Shown one piece after another: positions 1 through 9,251 of a DNA stretch of 64,000 bases. Numbering within the stretch: position 1 is the stretch's first letter; each line of letters opens with the position of its first letter. Below the pieces are notes generated by a model, which had not been told where the DNA came from, searched no databases, and saw nothing but the letters and a program-made list of their open reading frames with translations. Origin of the DNA: Flavobacterium litorale (GTDB lineage Bacteria > Bacteroidota > Bacteroidia > Flavobacteriales > Flavobacteriaceae); contig NZ_CP080429.1 of assembly GCF_019613795.1 (NCBI RefSeq), positions 1,331,501 to 1,395,500 on the forward strand. The letters run 5' to 3'. Both the position numbers and the translations under genes were made by a program.

Positions 1-1
1 A

Positions 2-343
2 TTACTATTTTTTACAGGTAGCGATTGGTGTGGTTGGTGTGTACGCCTACAAAAAGAAGTTTTAAAAACGCCTGAGTTTGAGAAGTGGGCTAAAGAGAAC
101 GTAATTTTAGTGGAGCTTGATTTTCCTAAAAGAACAAAACAAACTCCAGAACTAAAACAGCAAAACGCCGAACTTAATAGGTTTTTTAAAGTGAGGGGTT
201 ACCCTACTATATGGTTTACAAACGGTAACGAAAATTCGGCAGGTAAAATAAGCTTTGAGGCATTAGGAACCGTTGGATATGTTGCAGGAGGACCATCGAA
301 ATGGCTTGAAAAGGCAAATACAATTTTAAACGCTAAAAAATAG
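2..343 (+). CDS. Thioredoxin-fold protein, 3' part of gene
   Basis: This is the C-terminal part of a gene that begins before the window; reading frame 2 is open from base 2 to the stop. The codons at 29-40 encode Cys-Gly-Trp-Cys in the context DWCGWC, the redox-active site of thioredoxin-like (Thioredoxin_7 type) proteins, followed by a typical helix and then VELDFP and GYPTIWF, the cis-proline strand of the fold. The Met codon at 110 is internal and is not a start. Such proteins in this phylum are usually exported and reduce or form disulfides in the periplasm; the signal region is outside the window, so location is inferred. It converges on comEC with 14 bases between the stops. Confidence 0.85.
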   Translation, partial: LLFFTGSDWCGWCVRLQKEVLKTPEFEKWAKENVILVELDFPKRTKQTPELKQQNAELNRFFKVRGYPTIWFTNGNENSAGKISFEALGTVGYVAGGPSKWLEKANTILNAKK

Positions 344-357
344 AGTTTAAATAATAT

Positions 358-2382
358 TTATTTTAAAATATACGATCCCTTTTCGGCAGTAGCATGAAAA
401 GGGATTTTGTTTTTGTTACAAGTAGCCTTCCATCGATTTATTGAACCTTGATAATTGGTAGCATCCGCTACTATTACTTTTGGTTTAGTAGTCTCAATTA
501 ATCGCTGTAGGTTTACGCCTGTAGATTGCCTAAGAACAACAATGTCAGGATTTATACCTGTTTCGTATATCTTTAAACTATCCACAACCAGTATTCTTTT
601 TTGCTTATACCAAAATGTGTGCTGTAAGGGTAGTACCGTAACGCTATCGGCAAAATTACCTTTTGCGTATGCTTTTAAGTTCCAATTTTCAAGTGCTATG
701 CTATCATTACTATAAAAGTATGTAATGCCGCTCTGTTTGTACGCTATAAGGCTATTTGCCCAGTTATTAAATACAACAAACTCATTGCTATTGGTACGTT
801 GCCACTTTGTTACAATGTAAATGCTTTGGAATAGTATTATGGCACAAAGCAACGCAACCGTACGCTTGTATTTTTTTTGGAACCCCCACAATACCGCAGC
901 TATAATAATTCCGTATAACGATGCTGTTAGTGGGAGTGTAAAAGAAATATCTTTTATTACTAACCCTTTAAACGAAGCTATCCAGCCTATAAACCCGTTC
1001 ATGCACTCTATTAAAAACGCCAATACTTTGCCAACTAGCAAAGCCAAATTGCTATATATGTAGTTAATTATTACTACTACAATACCCATTACAAGTACAA
1101 CGGTAACAGCGGGTATTGCAACAATATTGGCAATGGGGAAAAGCGCAGGAAACTGCCCAAAATAATACAACGTTAACGGTAGTACGCCAAGTTGCGCCAC
1201 TAAGGATATTACGACAACGTCTGCAAAATAATTGACTACCTTATATTTAGAAATTTTTATTTTACGATACAGTGGCTGTAACCAAACAATACTAAATACC
1301 GCAGCATAACTAAGCTGAAAGCCAACATCGAATAAAAAAGATGGCTTTGCCAATAACAGTACCAACATAGAAACAGCTATAGAGTTAAAGGTATTGGCAT
1401 TACGATTAAAATATAGCCCTATACTTACAAAACTAAACATAACAACAGCTCTTACCACAGATGCTGATAACCCTGCAACTATAGCAAACGACCACAGAAA
1501 GGCAAGTATTAGCAGTAATTGAATTAGCCTACCCTTTTTACGAAATCGGGTTAAAGGTTTTAGAATAAGATTGATAATGTAAAAAAGTATGGCTATGTGT
1601 AAACCTGATATGGCAAGTATGTGTATAACGCCTGCATCTATATAATCTTGGTTAATGTCCTTATCCATATCTTGCCGTTGCCCTAATAATAGTGCCTTAA
1701 TAACATTCATAACCTTTGGGCTATAATTATGCTGATTAAAGCTGCTTATAAGGTCATTACGAAAGCATTCAATATAATAATCGGTATTTTTTAGCTGACC
1801 AGCTTTAATGTGGTTACTCTTTAGTTTTATCTGATGAAATATATTCTGCCGTTCCATGTAAGCTGCATAGTCAAACTGGTACGGATTTCCTGCTTTTGTA
1901 ATAGGCTGAGGGGAATCGTATATAACAATAATATCACCTGCATTTAAAAGCTCAGGAAATTTTTTCTTCGATGCTGTTACTAAAATTTTTCCAGTAGCGT
2001 ATTGTCCGTTTACCGCCTGTACTTTTAAATAATACTTTTCGCTAAAGTTATTAGGTTTAATGCGTTCAGAAATGTACCCTTTTATAGTAGGCTTTTCAGA
2101 ATCATCAATCATACGAGTATAGTGTGCATTGTGGTTGGGTGCATAATGTAATGATGCAACCCATATACCCAATACCAACGCTGCAATACCTACACTAATG
2201 GTAAAATAGGGTTTGGGGAGCAACTCTTTTAACGAAAAGCGGTAAGCCATTACTAAAGCTGCAAAAGCCACTGCCATAATAGCAGATGCCGTTATTGGTT
2301 GTATACTATTATTGCTGCCCAAGGCTATGCCTATTGCTGCTATTATTGTAATTGGGATAATGGGGTATTTCAATATCGTCAT
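358..2382 (-). CDS. comEC: ComEC/Rec2-family membrane protein
   Basis: A 674-residue polytopic membrane protein of the ComEC/Rec2 family, the channel that takes up single-stranded DNA during transformation. It has two N-terminal membrane helices, a DUF4131-like soluble region (about residues 60-220), and the Competence-domain helices beginning with the characteristic motif IHILAISGLHIAI. The final 150 residues resemble the outline of the usual metallo-beta-lactamase-like domain, but I see no HxHxDH metal site, so nuclease activity of this domain is unlikely. It is the last gene of a minus-strand group with the C40 peptidase, lpxB and surE. The assignment is secure; actual DNA uptake in this organism is not shown by the sequence. 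Confidence 0.9.
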   Translation of the reverse strand: MTILKYPIIPITIIAAIGIALGSNNSIQPITASAIMAVAFAALVMAYRFSLKELLPKPYFTISVGIAALVLGIWVASLHYAPNHNAHYTRMIDDSEKPTIKGYISERIKPNNFSEKYYLKVQAVNGQYATGKILVTASKKKFPELLNAGDIIVIYDSPQPITKAGNPYQFDYAAYMERQNIFHQIKLKSNHIKAGQLKNTDYYIECFRNDLISSFNQHNYSPKVMNVIKALLLGQRQDMDKDINQDYIDAGVIHILAISGLHIAILFYIINLILKPLTRFRKKGRLIQLLLILAFLWSFAIVAGLSASVVRAVVMFSFVSIGLYFNRNANTFNSIAVSMLVLLLAKPSFLFDVGFQLSYAAVFSIVWLQPLYRKIKISKYKVVNYFADVVVISLVAQLGVLPLTLYYFGQFPALFPIANIVAIPAVTVVLVMGIVVVIINYIYSNLALLVGKVLAFLIECMNGFIGWIASFKGLVIKDISFTLPLTASLYGIIIAAVLWGFQKKYKRTVALLCAIILFQSIYIVTKWQRTNSNEFVVFNNWANSLIAYKQSGITYFYSNDSIALENWNLKAYAKGNFADSVTVLPLQHTFWYKQKRILVVDSLKIYETGINPDIVVLRQSTGVNLQRLIETTKPKVIVADATNYQGSINRWKATCNKNKIPFHATAEKGSYILK

Positions 2383-2423
2383 AAGTTGGTTTTGGATATT
2401 GAATGTTTTTTGCTTATTGCAAA

Positions 2424-3101
2424 TTAATCTGCTATAATTCGGTTCGCCTGTACAAAGTTTCTTTTGTAATAGGCTTCGTTCATAGATGATACGGTTACCC
2501 CTAGGTGTAATGTAGCATGTAAAAATTTAATTTCGCCATCTGGTGTTACCTCTATTACAAGCCCTACATGGTTTATGTTTTTTCTGCTTGTTCTGTTATC
2601 AAAAAACAAAAGATCGCCCTTTTTTACTTTTTTGAGTTTTACTTTTTCCCCCATTCTAGCCATTTCACGAGAGGTTCGTGGTAATACAATATTAAAGGTG
2701 TTAAAAGTGGTATATATCATACCACTACAATCTACACCGTTTTGTGTAGTGCCACCTCTTCGGTATTTAGCCCCCTCAAATTCCAGAGCACTGTACACTA
2801 ACTGCTTAATGAGATAGCTTTCATCGGGAGCGGGTATAAAATCGGGGTCGGGTTCAGGATCTGTTATTAAACCTATATATTGCTTTACAGTAGCTGTGTT
2901 TCCAGATGTTCCTTCTGTTGGAGTATCGGTTAAGTCACCAGATAATTCATCCAATACTTCGGTTAGAGCGCCGTTATCGTGTTCAGTATACGAGTACAGC
3001 CCCTTATCTATAGCTTCCTGTTTGGATGTAGTTATTTGTGCTGATGATTTCCAAGAAACCAATAGCAAAGCTAAAAACGATATCGATAAGAGTATTTTCA
3101 A
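2424..3101 (-). CDS. C40 (NlpC/P60) family peptidase, exported
   Basis: A 225-residue protein with an N-terminal signal peptide ending near SSAQ (residue 22) and a C-terminal NlpC/P60 domain from about residue 98. The catalytic cysteine is Cys125 in NGVDCSG, the histidine is His178 in INHVGLV, and His195 (FLHAT) is the likely third polar residue. The family cuts peptide stems of peptidoglycan (D-Glu-diaminopimelate bonds), so this is probably a periplasmic cell-wall hydrolase. The stretch between residues 25 and 95 is acidic and low in hydrophobic residues and looks like a linker. It is co-oriented with lpxB upstream (65-base gap) and comEC downstream (41-base gap). Confidence 0.9.
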   Translation of the reverse strand: MKILLSISFLALLLVSWKSSAQITTSKQEAIDKGLYSYTEHDNGALTEVLDELSGDLTDTPTEGTSGNTATVKQYIGLITDPEPDPDFIPAPDESYLIKQLVYSALEFEGAKYRRGGTTQNGVDCSGMIYTTFNTFNIVLPRTSREMARMGEKVKLKKVKKGDLLFFDNRTSRKNINHVGLVIEVTPDGEIKFLHATLHLGVTVSSMNEAYYKRNFVQANRIIAD

Positions 3102-3166
3102 AATAATAGTTTAATTAGCTGCTGTTGCTTACAAATATAGAAATTTTTTAAAACGGTAGTTAGCTC

Positions 3167-4279
3167 TTATTTAACGTGCTCAATTATTAGTTTTGCTGTA
3201 TTAGCACTAGCACCTGCACCACCTAATTTTTGTTCTAAAGCATTATAATCCGCCAATAGTTTTTCACGATGCGGAGTATCGAGTATTTTTTGAAGCTCTG
3301 CTTTTATGTTCTTTTTATTAAAGTCGCCTTGTATCAGCTCTTTAACAACTTCCTTATCCATAATCAAATTCACTAAGGAAATATATTTTAAGGTAATAAT
3401 ACGCTTTGCAATTTGGTACGATATCCAGTTGCCCTTGTAGCACACCACTTCGGGTACTTTAAATAAAGCAGTTTCAAGTGTTGCTGTACCCGATGTTACT
3501 AAGGCAGCATGTGCAATGCTCAATAAATCGTACGTTTTATTGCTTACAAAGTGGATGCTTCTTTTGTTTAAAAATTGTTCATAAAAGTTATACTCTTGGC
3601 TTGGTGCGCCTGCAATTACAAATTGATAGTTTGGGAAATCGTCTACTACCGATAGCATTACCGACAACATTACGGATATTTCCTGCTTACGGCTGCCTGG
3701 TAGCAATGCTATAACAGGGCGGTCGTCTAAATTGTGTTCTTTTCGGAATGCTTCATTATCCGTTGTAGGTCTGTTTTGTATTGCATCAATAAGCGGATGC
3801 CCCACAAACTCTACAGGAAATTGATGCTTTTTTTCGTAAAAATCCTTCTCAAAAGGCAATATAATATACATTTTGTCTACATCGCGCTTAATGGCTTTAA
3901 TGCGGTTTTCTTTCCAAGCCCATATTTGTGGCGAAATGTAATAATGCGTTTTTAGCCCTTGTTTACGTGCCCATTTGGCAATGCGCATGTTAAAGCCAGG
4001 ATAGTCTATAAATACAATTACATCGGGGTTAAAAGCAGTAATATCTTCTTTACAAAATGTAATGTTGTTTAGTATTGTTTTTAAGTTTTGTAGTACCTCC
4101 ACAAACCCCATAAAAGCCAAATCACGATAATGTTTTACCAGTGTTCCTCCTACTTGTTCCATAAGGTCGCCACCCCAAAAGCGTATTTCCGCTTGGTTAT
4201 CCTGTTTGTATAACTCTTTCATGAGGTTAGCACCATGTAAGTCGCCCGATGCTTCGCCCGCAATTATGTAATATTTCAT
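3167..4279 (-). CDS. lpxB: Lipid-A-disaccharide synthase
   Basis: A 370-residue GT19 glycosyltransferase, the normal length for LpxB. It joins UDP-2,3-diacylglucosamine to lipid X to form the tetra-acyl disaccharide of lipid A at the inner face of the cytoplasmic membrane. Diagnostic motifs are the start YIIAGEASGDLHGANL, FIDYPGFN, PQIWAWKENR, LPGSRKQEI and the C-terminal SGTATLE segment that binds UDP. It lies downstream of surE in the usual flavobacterial order, although a small lipoprotein gene with its own terminator sits between them here. Confidence 0.96.
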   Translation of the reverse strand: MKYYIIAGEASGDLHGANLMKELYKQDNQAEIRFWGGDLMEQVGGTLVKHYRDLAFMGFVEVLQNLKTILNNITFCKEDITAFNPDVIVFIDYPGFNMRIAKWARKQGLKTHYYISPQIWAWKENRIKAIKRDVDKMYIILPFEKDFYEKKHQFPVEFVGHPLIDAIQNRPTTDNEAFRKEHNLDDRPVIALLPGSRKQEISVMLSVMLSVVDDFPNYQFVIAGAPSQEYNFYEQFLNKRSIHFVSNKTYDLLSIAHAALVTSGTATLETALFKVPEVVCYKGNWISYQIAKRIITLKYISLVNLIMDKEVVKELIQGDFNKKNIKAELQKILDTPHREKLLADYNALEQKLGGAGASANTAKLIIEHVK

Positions 4280-4330
4280 GGGTCTAATTTATCTCTCAAA
4301 AATAGTGTTTATTTTATTTGTAGTATATAT

Positions 4331-4363
4331 AAAAAAACAGCCTGTGCATAGCACAGGCTGTTT
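4331..4363 (-). terminator. Intrinsic terminator of the lipocalin-like lipoprotein gene
   Basis: A perfect 13-bp inverted repeat (4335-4347 and 4351-4363) with a 3-base loop. On the minus strand the stem is followed by seven T residues (A-tract 4331-4337 on the plus strand). It stands between the stop of the lipoprotein gene and the start of lpxB, so it probably separates lpxB from upstream transcription. Confidence 0.85.
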
Positions 4364-4382
4364 AACGCTTATGTTGTTTTAC

Positions 4383-4913
4383 TTATTGTTTGGTAAATAC
4401 AAGTGTTGCACCTACAAACGAGTACGTAATATCGCCGTTATCCTCCACAGGTACGTCAACAAGTTCAGGTATGGTTACCGTTAGTGTATTACCCGATCGT
4501 GCAAATATTGCAGTTTCAGTTTCGCCATCTCCGTAATCAAAAACTACTGATACCGAGTTGTCAGAAACAGTATACATTCCAACTTCTGGCTCTGCTCCAA
4601 TACAATCAATAGAATATTCGTAAGAATCCTCAGTACCAATAACAAGGTCAAGCTCTATATCAAGCTCTTCTAGGTTGAATATTGCTGAGTTTTCATTGGC
4701 AAAAACGATACTAGAATTACCATAGCACCCTGATTCAGCAATAAAATTAGTTGATGCCGTTCCGTCGTTATTAATATCAGCAGCTTCGTTAGTTGTAAAA
4801 GCGGTAAGATTCCATGTTCCGTTTACTGATACGTTACCAGTTGAATCCCCATCATCATCAGAACAAGATACTGTTAACAGTGCCGCAGCAGCAAGAATCA
4901 TTAATTTTTTCAT
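4383..4913 (-). CDS. Small lipocalin-like lipoprotein
   Basis: A 176-residue predicted lipoprotein: hydrophobic signal with the lipobox TVSCSDDD (Cys at residue 17). The acidic residues directly after the Cys are typical of the Bacteroidota export signal that sends lipoproteins to the outer membrane or cell surface. The mature part has alternating beta strands beginning with NGTWNLTAF, the pattern of 'lipocalin-like domain' proteins common in Flavobacteriaceae; ligand unknown. Two Cys residues (about 63 and 109) could form a disulfide. It has its own strong terminator and lies inside the surE-lpxB group, suggesting it is an insertion into that operon. Confidence 0.75.
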   Translation of the reverse strand: MKKLMILAAAALLTVSCSDDDGDSTGNVSVNGTWNLTAFTTNEAADINNDGTASTNFIAESGCYGNSSIVFANENSAIFNLEELDIELDLVIGTEDSYEYSIDCIGAEPEVGMYTVSDNSVSVVFDYGDGETETAIFARSGNTLTVTIPELVDVPVEDNGDITYSFVGATLVFTKQ

Positions 4914-4992
4914 ATAAAAAGTTTTAAAATTTTGTGTAAATATACTTTTTCGAATTAAAATTCAAACAATAACGTAATATTTAACTAAACGC

Positions 4993-5763
4993 TTAAAAAT
5001 TCCAGTTGTTAATTTTTTGCATAGCATGGTAGGCTGTTAAATCGTATTGCACGGGCACGATGGATACATATCCGTTTGCCAAAGCCCATTCATCCGTATC
5101 CTCGCCATTATCCATATTAACAAATTCACCACTTAACCAATAATAATCTCTTCCTTGCGGGTTGGTACGTTTATCAAACTGCTCTTGCCAGCTTGCTTTT
5201 GCCTGTCGGCATACTTTTATGCCTTTAATTTTAGCGGCTGTTAGTTTTGGTAAATTTACATTAAGTATAACACCATCGGGTAAACCGTTTTTTAATACCT
5301 CTTGCGCAATTTGCTTTACAAACGTTTTTGTAGGTTCAAAATCAGCATTCCAATCATAATCGCATAACGAAAAACCAATGGCAGGTATGCCTTCCATGCC
5401 TGCCTCTACAGCAGCACTCATGGTACCCGAGTAAATTACATTGATGGATGAGTTAGAACCATGATTAATACCCGAAACACAAAGGTCGGGTTTACGTTTT
5501 AGTATTTCGTGTACTGCTACTTTTACACTATCTACAGGAGTGCCCGAGCAGCTATACTCCTGTGTTGCATCGCCGTCTTTAGTAATCTTATTTACAAAAA
5601 GTGTATTGTTTATGGTTATGGAATGTCCTGTTGCCGATTGCGGACTATCGGGTGCTACCACCACTACATCACCAATTTCTTGCATTACCGCTATAAGCGT
5701 TCTAATTCCAGGAGCCGTTATACCATCGTCGTTAGTTACCAGTATAAGTGGTTTTTTAGTCAT
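4993..5763 (-). CDS. surE: 5'/3'-nucleotidase SurE
   Basis: A 256-residue SurE-family nucleotidase, which hydrolyses nucleoside 5'- and 3'-monophosphates in a metal-dependent way. The metal-binding start ILVTNDDGITAPG (two adjacent Asp at residues 11-12), the VAPDSPQSATGHSIT segment and SGINHGSN are all present and in order. It is the first gene of the minus-strand group running through lpxB to comEC; the 143-base divergent region upstream is shared with the protease gene. Confidence 0.96.
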   Translation of the reverse strand: MTKKPLILVTNDDGITAPGIRTLIAVMQEIGDVVVVAPDSPQSATGHSITINNTLFVNKITKDGDATQEYSCSGTPVDSVKVAVHEILKRKPDLCVSGINHGSNSSINVIYSGTMSAAVEAGMEGIPAIGFSLCDYDWNADFEPTKTFVKQIAQEVLKNGLPDGVILNVNLPKLTAAKIKGIKVCRQAKASWQEQFDKRTNPQGRDYYWLSGEFVNMDNGEDTDEWALANGYVSIVPVQYDLTAYHAMQKINNWNF

Positions 5764-5906
5764 TATGTAGCTATTTAAAAATAAGAGTTGTATTTTTACG
5801 TTTGCTAAAATACGTAAATTAATGGTGTAGCCATTCCTTTAAATGTTACTTAAAATTAAACAGTAGCGCACTTTTGGCACAGTTTTTTATGTAAAGTTAG
5901 TCTAAA

Positions 5907-8120
5907 ATGAACGCTATTTTGAGCTATATGAAAAGAAATTATAAAGTATTGATTATTGTTACCGTACTTGCGGTAGCACTTTGGAGTTTTATACCCAAAC
6001 AAGAAAAGGCATACGACCCAGAAAAGGATAGGATATTAATTGAGTTAATAACCTTTGTGGTAGAGAAAGGGCACTATAGTCCTGAAGAGATTGATGACGA
6101 ATTCTCTAAAGGAGTATACAAAAACTACCTTGAGAGTATCGACCCATCAAAACGTTTCTTTATCCAGTCGGATATTGAGGAGTTTTCAAAATACGAAACA
6201 CGCCTTGACGATATGATAAAAAGTAAAGACCTTACTTTTTTTGACCTTACCCATAATAGGCTTAAAGCCAGAATGAGCGAGGCAAAAGGGTTTTATGAAG
6301 AAATACTTGAAAAACCGTTTGATTTTACTGCCGATGAGCAGTTTAGTGTTGATTATGACAAACAACCTTATCCTGCAAACGATAATGCACTAAGAAAACG
6401 TTGGGAAAAGCAATTAAAACTATCAGTACTATCCTCTGTGGTAGACAAGCAAAAGCTACAAGAAAATCCGCCAGCAGATAAAGGTGATAAGAAAGCGGAT
6501 ACTAAAAAACCAGACGATGTTAAAAAAACATTTGCTGAGCTAGAAAAAGAAGCTAGAGAATCAAATCTTAAATCGTTAAATGATTACTTTGATTTTATTG
6601 AAGATTTAAAACGCGAAGAGTGGTTTACTATGTACCTTAACGCTATTGCAGAGCGTTTTGATCCGCATACGTTTTACCTTGCACCTAATGATAAGGAAAA
6701 GTTTGATACCAGTATGCGAGGCTCTTTGGAAGGTATTGGTGCTCGATTACTAAAGAAAAGCGACTACATAGAAATATCAGAATTAATACCTGGAGGTCCT
6801 GCTTGGAGAGGCAAAGAACTTGAGCCTGGCGATTTGATTATGAAGGTAGCACAAGGCGATGAAGACCCTATTGATATTGCAGGGATGCGTATTGACGATG
6901 TGGTGAAAAAAATAAAAGGACCTAAAGGTACAGAAGTACGCCTTACCGTTAAAAAAGTAGACGGAACGATAGATGTAATTTCGATAATACGCGAAGTAGT
7001 AGAGATAGAGGAAACCTATGCAAAATCGAGCATAGTTAAAAAAGATGGTAAACTATACGGTATAATCAACTTACCTAAATTCTATATTGATTTTGAAAAT
7101 AAAGACAACCGTGATGCTGCCAAAGACGTTGCTGTTGAGGTGGCGCGACTGAAAGAAGAGGGTGTAGAAGGTATAATAATGGATTTAAGAAACAACGGAG
7201 GAGGTTCGTTACGAACAGTTGTGGATATTACAGGTTTATTCATAGAAAAAGGACCCGTAGTGCAAGTGCGTTCTCGCTCCAACGACGGCTCACCAAATGG
7301 CAGGGTTGAGGTATTAAGAGATAACGATGCAACAGTACAATGGGATGGACCGTTAGTAGTACTCGTAAACAACTTCTCGGCATCAGCCTCAGAAATATTT
7401 GCTGCTGCCATACAAGATTATAACAGGGGTATTATAATGGGAAGCCGCCATACGTACGGTAAAGGTACAGTACAAAATATTATTGACCTTAACCAGTTTG
7501 TACGAAGCAGCTCTATGGGCGACCTTGGCGCGCTTAAAACAACAACACAGAAATTTTACCGAATAAACGGAGGCTCTACACAGCGTGAGGGTGTGTATAG
7601 TGATATTGTAATGCCAGACCGTTTCTCGTATATTGATATGGGAGAGCGTGATATGGACTATGCAATGCCTTGGGATAAAATTGCTAAAGCAGATTACCGT
7701 ACAGCAAACAATAATTTCTCAACTATAGTGTCCGAAAGTAAAAAACGAATGGCATCCAATCCGCAATTCCAGTTAGTAGATGAGAATGCAAAATGGATTA
7801 ACGAGCAAAAAGATGATAATACCTATAGCCTAGAAATTGATAAATTTAAAGCAGAGCTAACTAAAAATGAGGCTATAACTAAAAAATTTAAGGCACTTAA
7901 CGATTATAAAAATAACCTGAAGTTTGAGGCTTTAAAGCATGATAAAAAAATCTTTGAGAAAGACCCATCATTCGCAGAGAAAAAAGAGCGTTGGTACGAA
8001 AGTCTTTCTAAAGACATATATGTAGAAGAAGCAATTAATGTTCTTGATGATATGCAAGTAGAATCACCGCGTAAAAGCGAGGGCATTGCTAAAACAACAA
8101 AAACGATTAAAACCAGATAA
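5907..8120 (+). CDS. Tail-specific carboxy-terminal protease (S41, Prc/Tsp type)
   Basis: A 737-residue S41A protease. It has one N-terminal signal/anchor helix (NYKVLIIVTVLAVALW), a helical N-terminal domain, a PDZ domain at about 270-350, and the S41 catalytic domain containing DLRNNGGGSL. The Ser-Lys dyad is Ser493 in the SASASE motif and Lys519 in YGKGTVQ, by alignment with E. coli Tsp. The C-terminal DUF3340-like helical region (about 560-730) is present. It degrades periplasmic proteins from nonpolar C-termini. Met8 (base 5928) is an alternative start that would give a tighter signal sequence. The permease gene follows after 4 bases. Confidence 0.93.
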   Translation: MNAILSYMKRNYKVLIIVTVLAVALWSFIPKQEKAYDPEKDRILIELITFVVEKGHYSPEEIDDEFSKGVYKNYLESIDPSKRFFIQSDIEEFSKYETRLDDMIKSKDLTFFDLTHNRLKARMSEAKGFYEEILEKPFDFTADEQFSVDYDKQPYPANDNALRKRWEKQLKLSVLSSVVDKQKLQENPPADKGDKKADTKKPDDVKKTFAELEKEARESNLKSLNDYFDFIEDLKREEWFTMYLNAIAERFDPHTFYLAPNDKEKFDTSMRGSLEGIGARLLKKSDYIEISELIPGGPAWRGKELEPGDLIMKVAQGDEDPIDIAGMRIDDVVKKIKGPKGTEVRLTVKKVDGTIDVISIIREVVEIEETYAKSSIVKKDGKLYGIINLPKFYIDFENKDNRDAAKDVAVEVARLKEEGVEGIIMDLRNNGGGSLRTVVDITGLFIEKGPVVQVRSRSNDGSPNGRVEVLRDNDATVQWDGPLVVLVNNFSASASEIFAAAIQDYNRGIIMGSRHTYGKGTVQNIIDLNQFVRSSSMGDLGALKTTTQKFYRINGGSTQREGVYSDIVMPDRFSYIDMGERDMDYAMPWDKIAKADYRTANNNFSTIVSESKKRMASNPQFQLVDENAKWINEQKDDNTYSLEIDKFKAELTKNEAITKKFKALNDYKNNLKFEALKHDKKIFEKDPSFAEKKERWYESLSKDIYVEEAINVLDDMQVESPRKSEGIAKTTKTIKTR

Positions 8121-8124
8121 TTGA

Positions 8125-9237
8125 ATGGATAAATCCAATCAATCGCTTACAGGCTTAGCGCTCCAAAAATTCAAAAAGAATTTTTGGGGCGTTTTAAGTT
8201 TTTGGTTTATCCTTATTCTCATTTTTGTAGCTCTGTTTGCTTACGTGCTAGCACCCGATAACACGAAAAACGCTAATTGGGGCGACCTTGCCATTGGCTC
8301 CAAATCGCCAGGTTTTACCGTTAAAATGCTTACACTACCACACAACAAACAACAATACACTACCACTTTTGCATCGTACTTTACAGGAAAAACTAACGTA
8401 GTACCCAAAGTGCCTATTTTAGATTATAGTATAGTAAACGATAGTATTACATACACCACTTATGCTGAAGATGCCACTATGGCGACTACAAAACGTATAG
8501 CACTTGCTAGTTATGGTAATAACGTTACTGTAACTACTATTGAACAAGATTACATCCGAAACCAAAAATTTATACTAGGTACTGATAGCCAAGGGCGCGA
8601 TTTATTGAGCAGGCTTATTGTAGGCTCACGAGTATCTATAGCCATTGGTTTTGTAGCCGTATTTATATCACTTGTAGTGGGTATATTCTTCGGTGCAATA
8701 GCAGGATATTTTGGTGGTAAAGTAGATGCCTTTGTAATGTGGCTTGTAAACATAATATGGTCCATACCTACATTATTGCTTGTTATAGCCATTACATTAG
8801 CCTTGGGTAAAGGCTTTTGGCAGGTATTTATTGCCGTAGGGCTAACCATGTGGGTAGAGGTAGCCCGTGTAGTACGCGGGCAGGTAATGAGTTTAAAACA
8901 AATGCAATTTGTTACGGCAGCACGTGCCTTAGGGTATCGTGATGGCAGAATCATCTTTAAACACATATTGCCTAATAGTATGGCACCTGTAATTGTTATA
9001 TCGGCAGCCAATTTTGCTTCTGCAATATTGGTAGAAAGCGGTCTTAGCTTTTTAGGCTTGGGTGCGCAACCTCCTGTGCCCAGTTGGGGCGGTATGATTA
9101 AAGACCATTACAATTATATTATTTTAGGGAAACCTTACTTAGCACTTGCGCCTGGTATTGCCATGTTGTTATTGGTACTTGCTTTTATGATGATGGGCAA
9201 TGCGCTACGCGATTCACTCGATGTAAAAACAGAGTAG
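8125..9237 (+). CDS. Dipeptide/oligopeptide-type ABC transporter permease
   Basis: A 370-residue inner-membrane permease of the DppC/OppC family: N-terminal OppC_N helix (residues 15-45), a long periplasmic insert (about 48-150), then the BPD_transp_1 domain with the signature LGTDSQGRDLLSRLI and the EAA-like loop EVARVVRGQVMSLK...AARALG. The rest of an importer (partner permease, binding protein, ATPases) is not nearby, which is usual in this phylum. It follows the tail-specific protease by 4 bases and is probably co-transcribed; a functional link is only inferred. The substrate cannot be read from sequence. Confidence 0.9.
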   Translation: MDKSNQSLTGLALQKFKKNFWGVLSFWFILILIFVALFAYVLAPDNTKNANWGDLAIGSKSPGFTVKMLTLPHNKQQYTTTFASYFTGKTNVVPKVPILDYSIVNDSITYTTYAEDATMATTKRIALASYGNNVTVTTIEQDYIRNQKFILGTDSQGRDLLSRLIVGSRVSIAIGFVAVFISLVVGIFFGAIAGYFGGKVDAFVMWLVNIIWSIPTLLLVIAITLALGKGFWQVFIAVGLTMWVEVARVVRGQVMSLKQMQFVTAARALGYRDGRIIFKHILPNSMAPVIVISAANFASAILVESGLSFLGLGAQPPVPSWGGMIKDHYNYIILGKPYLALAPGIAMLLLVLAFMMMGNALRDSLDVKTE

Positions 9238-9251
9238 TTACTGTATTTATT

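Noticed and set aside
110..343. Independent 77-residue gene
   Set aside because: The frame is open to base 2 and the thioredoxin CGWC motif lies upstream of the Met, so this is only the end of a larger gene.
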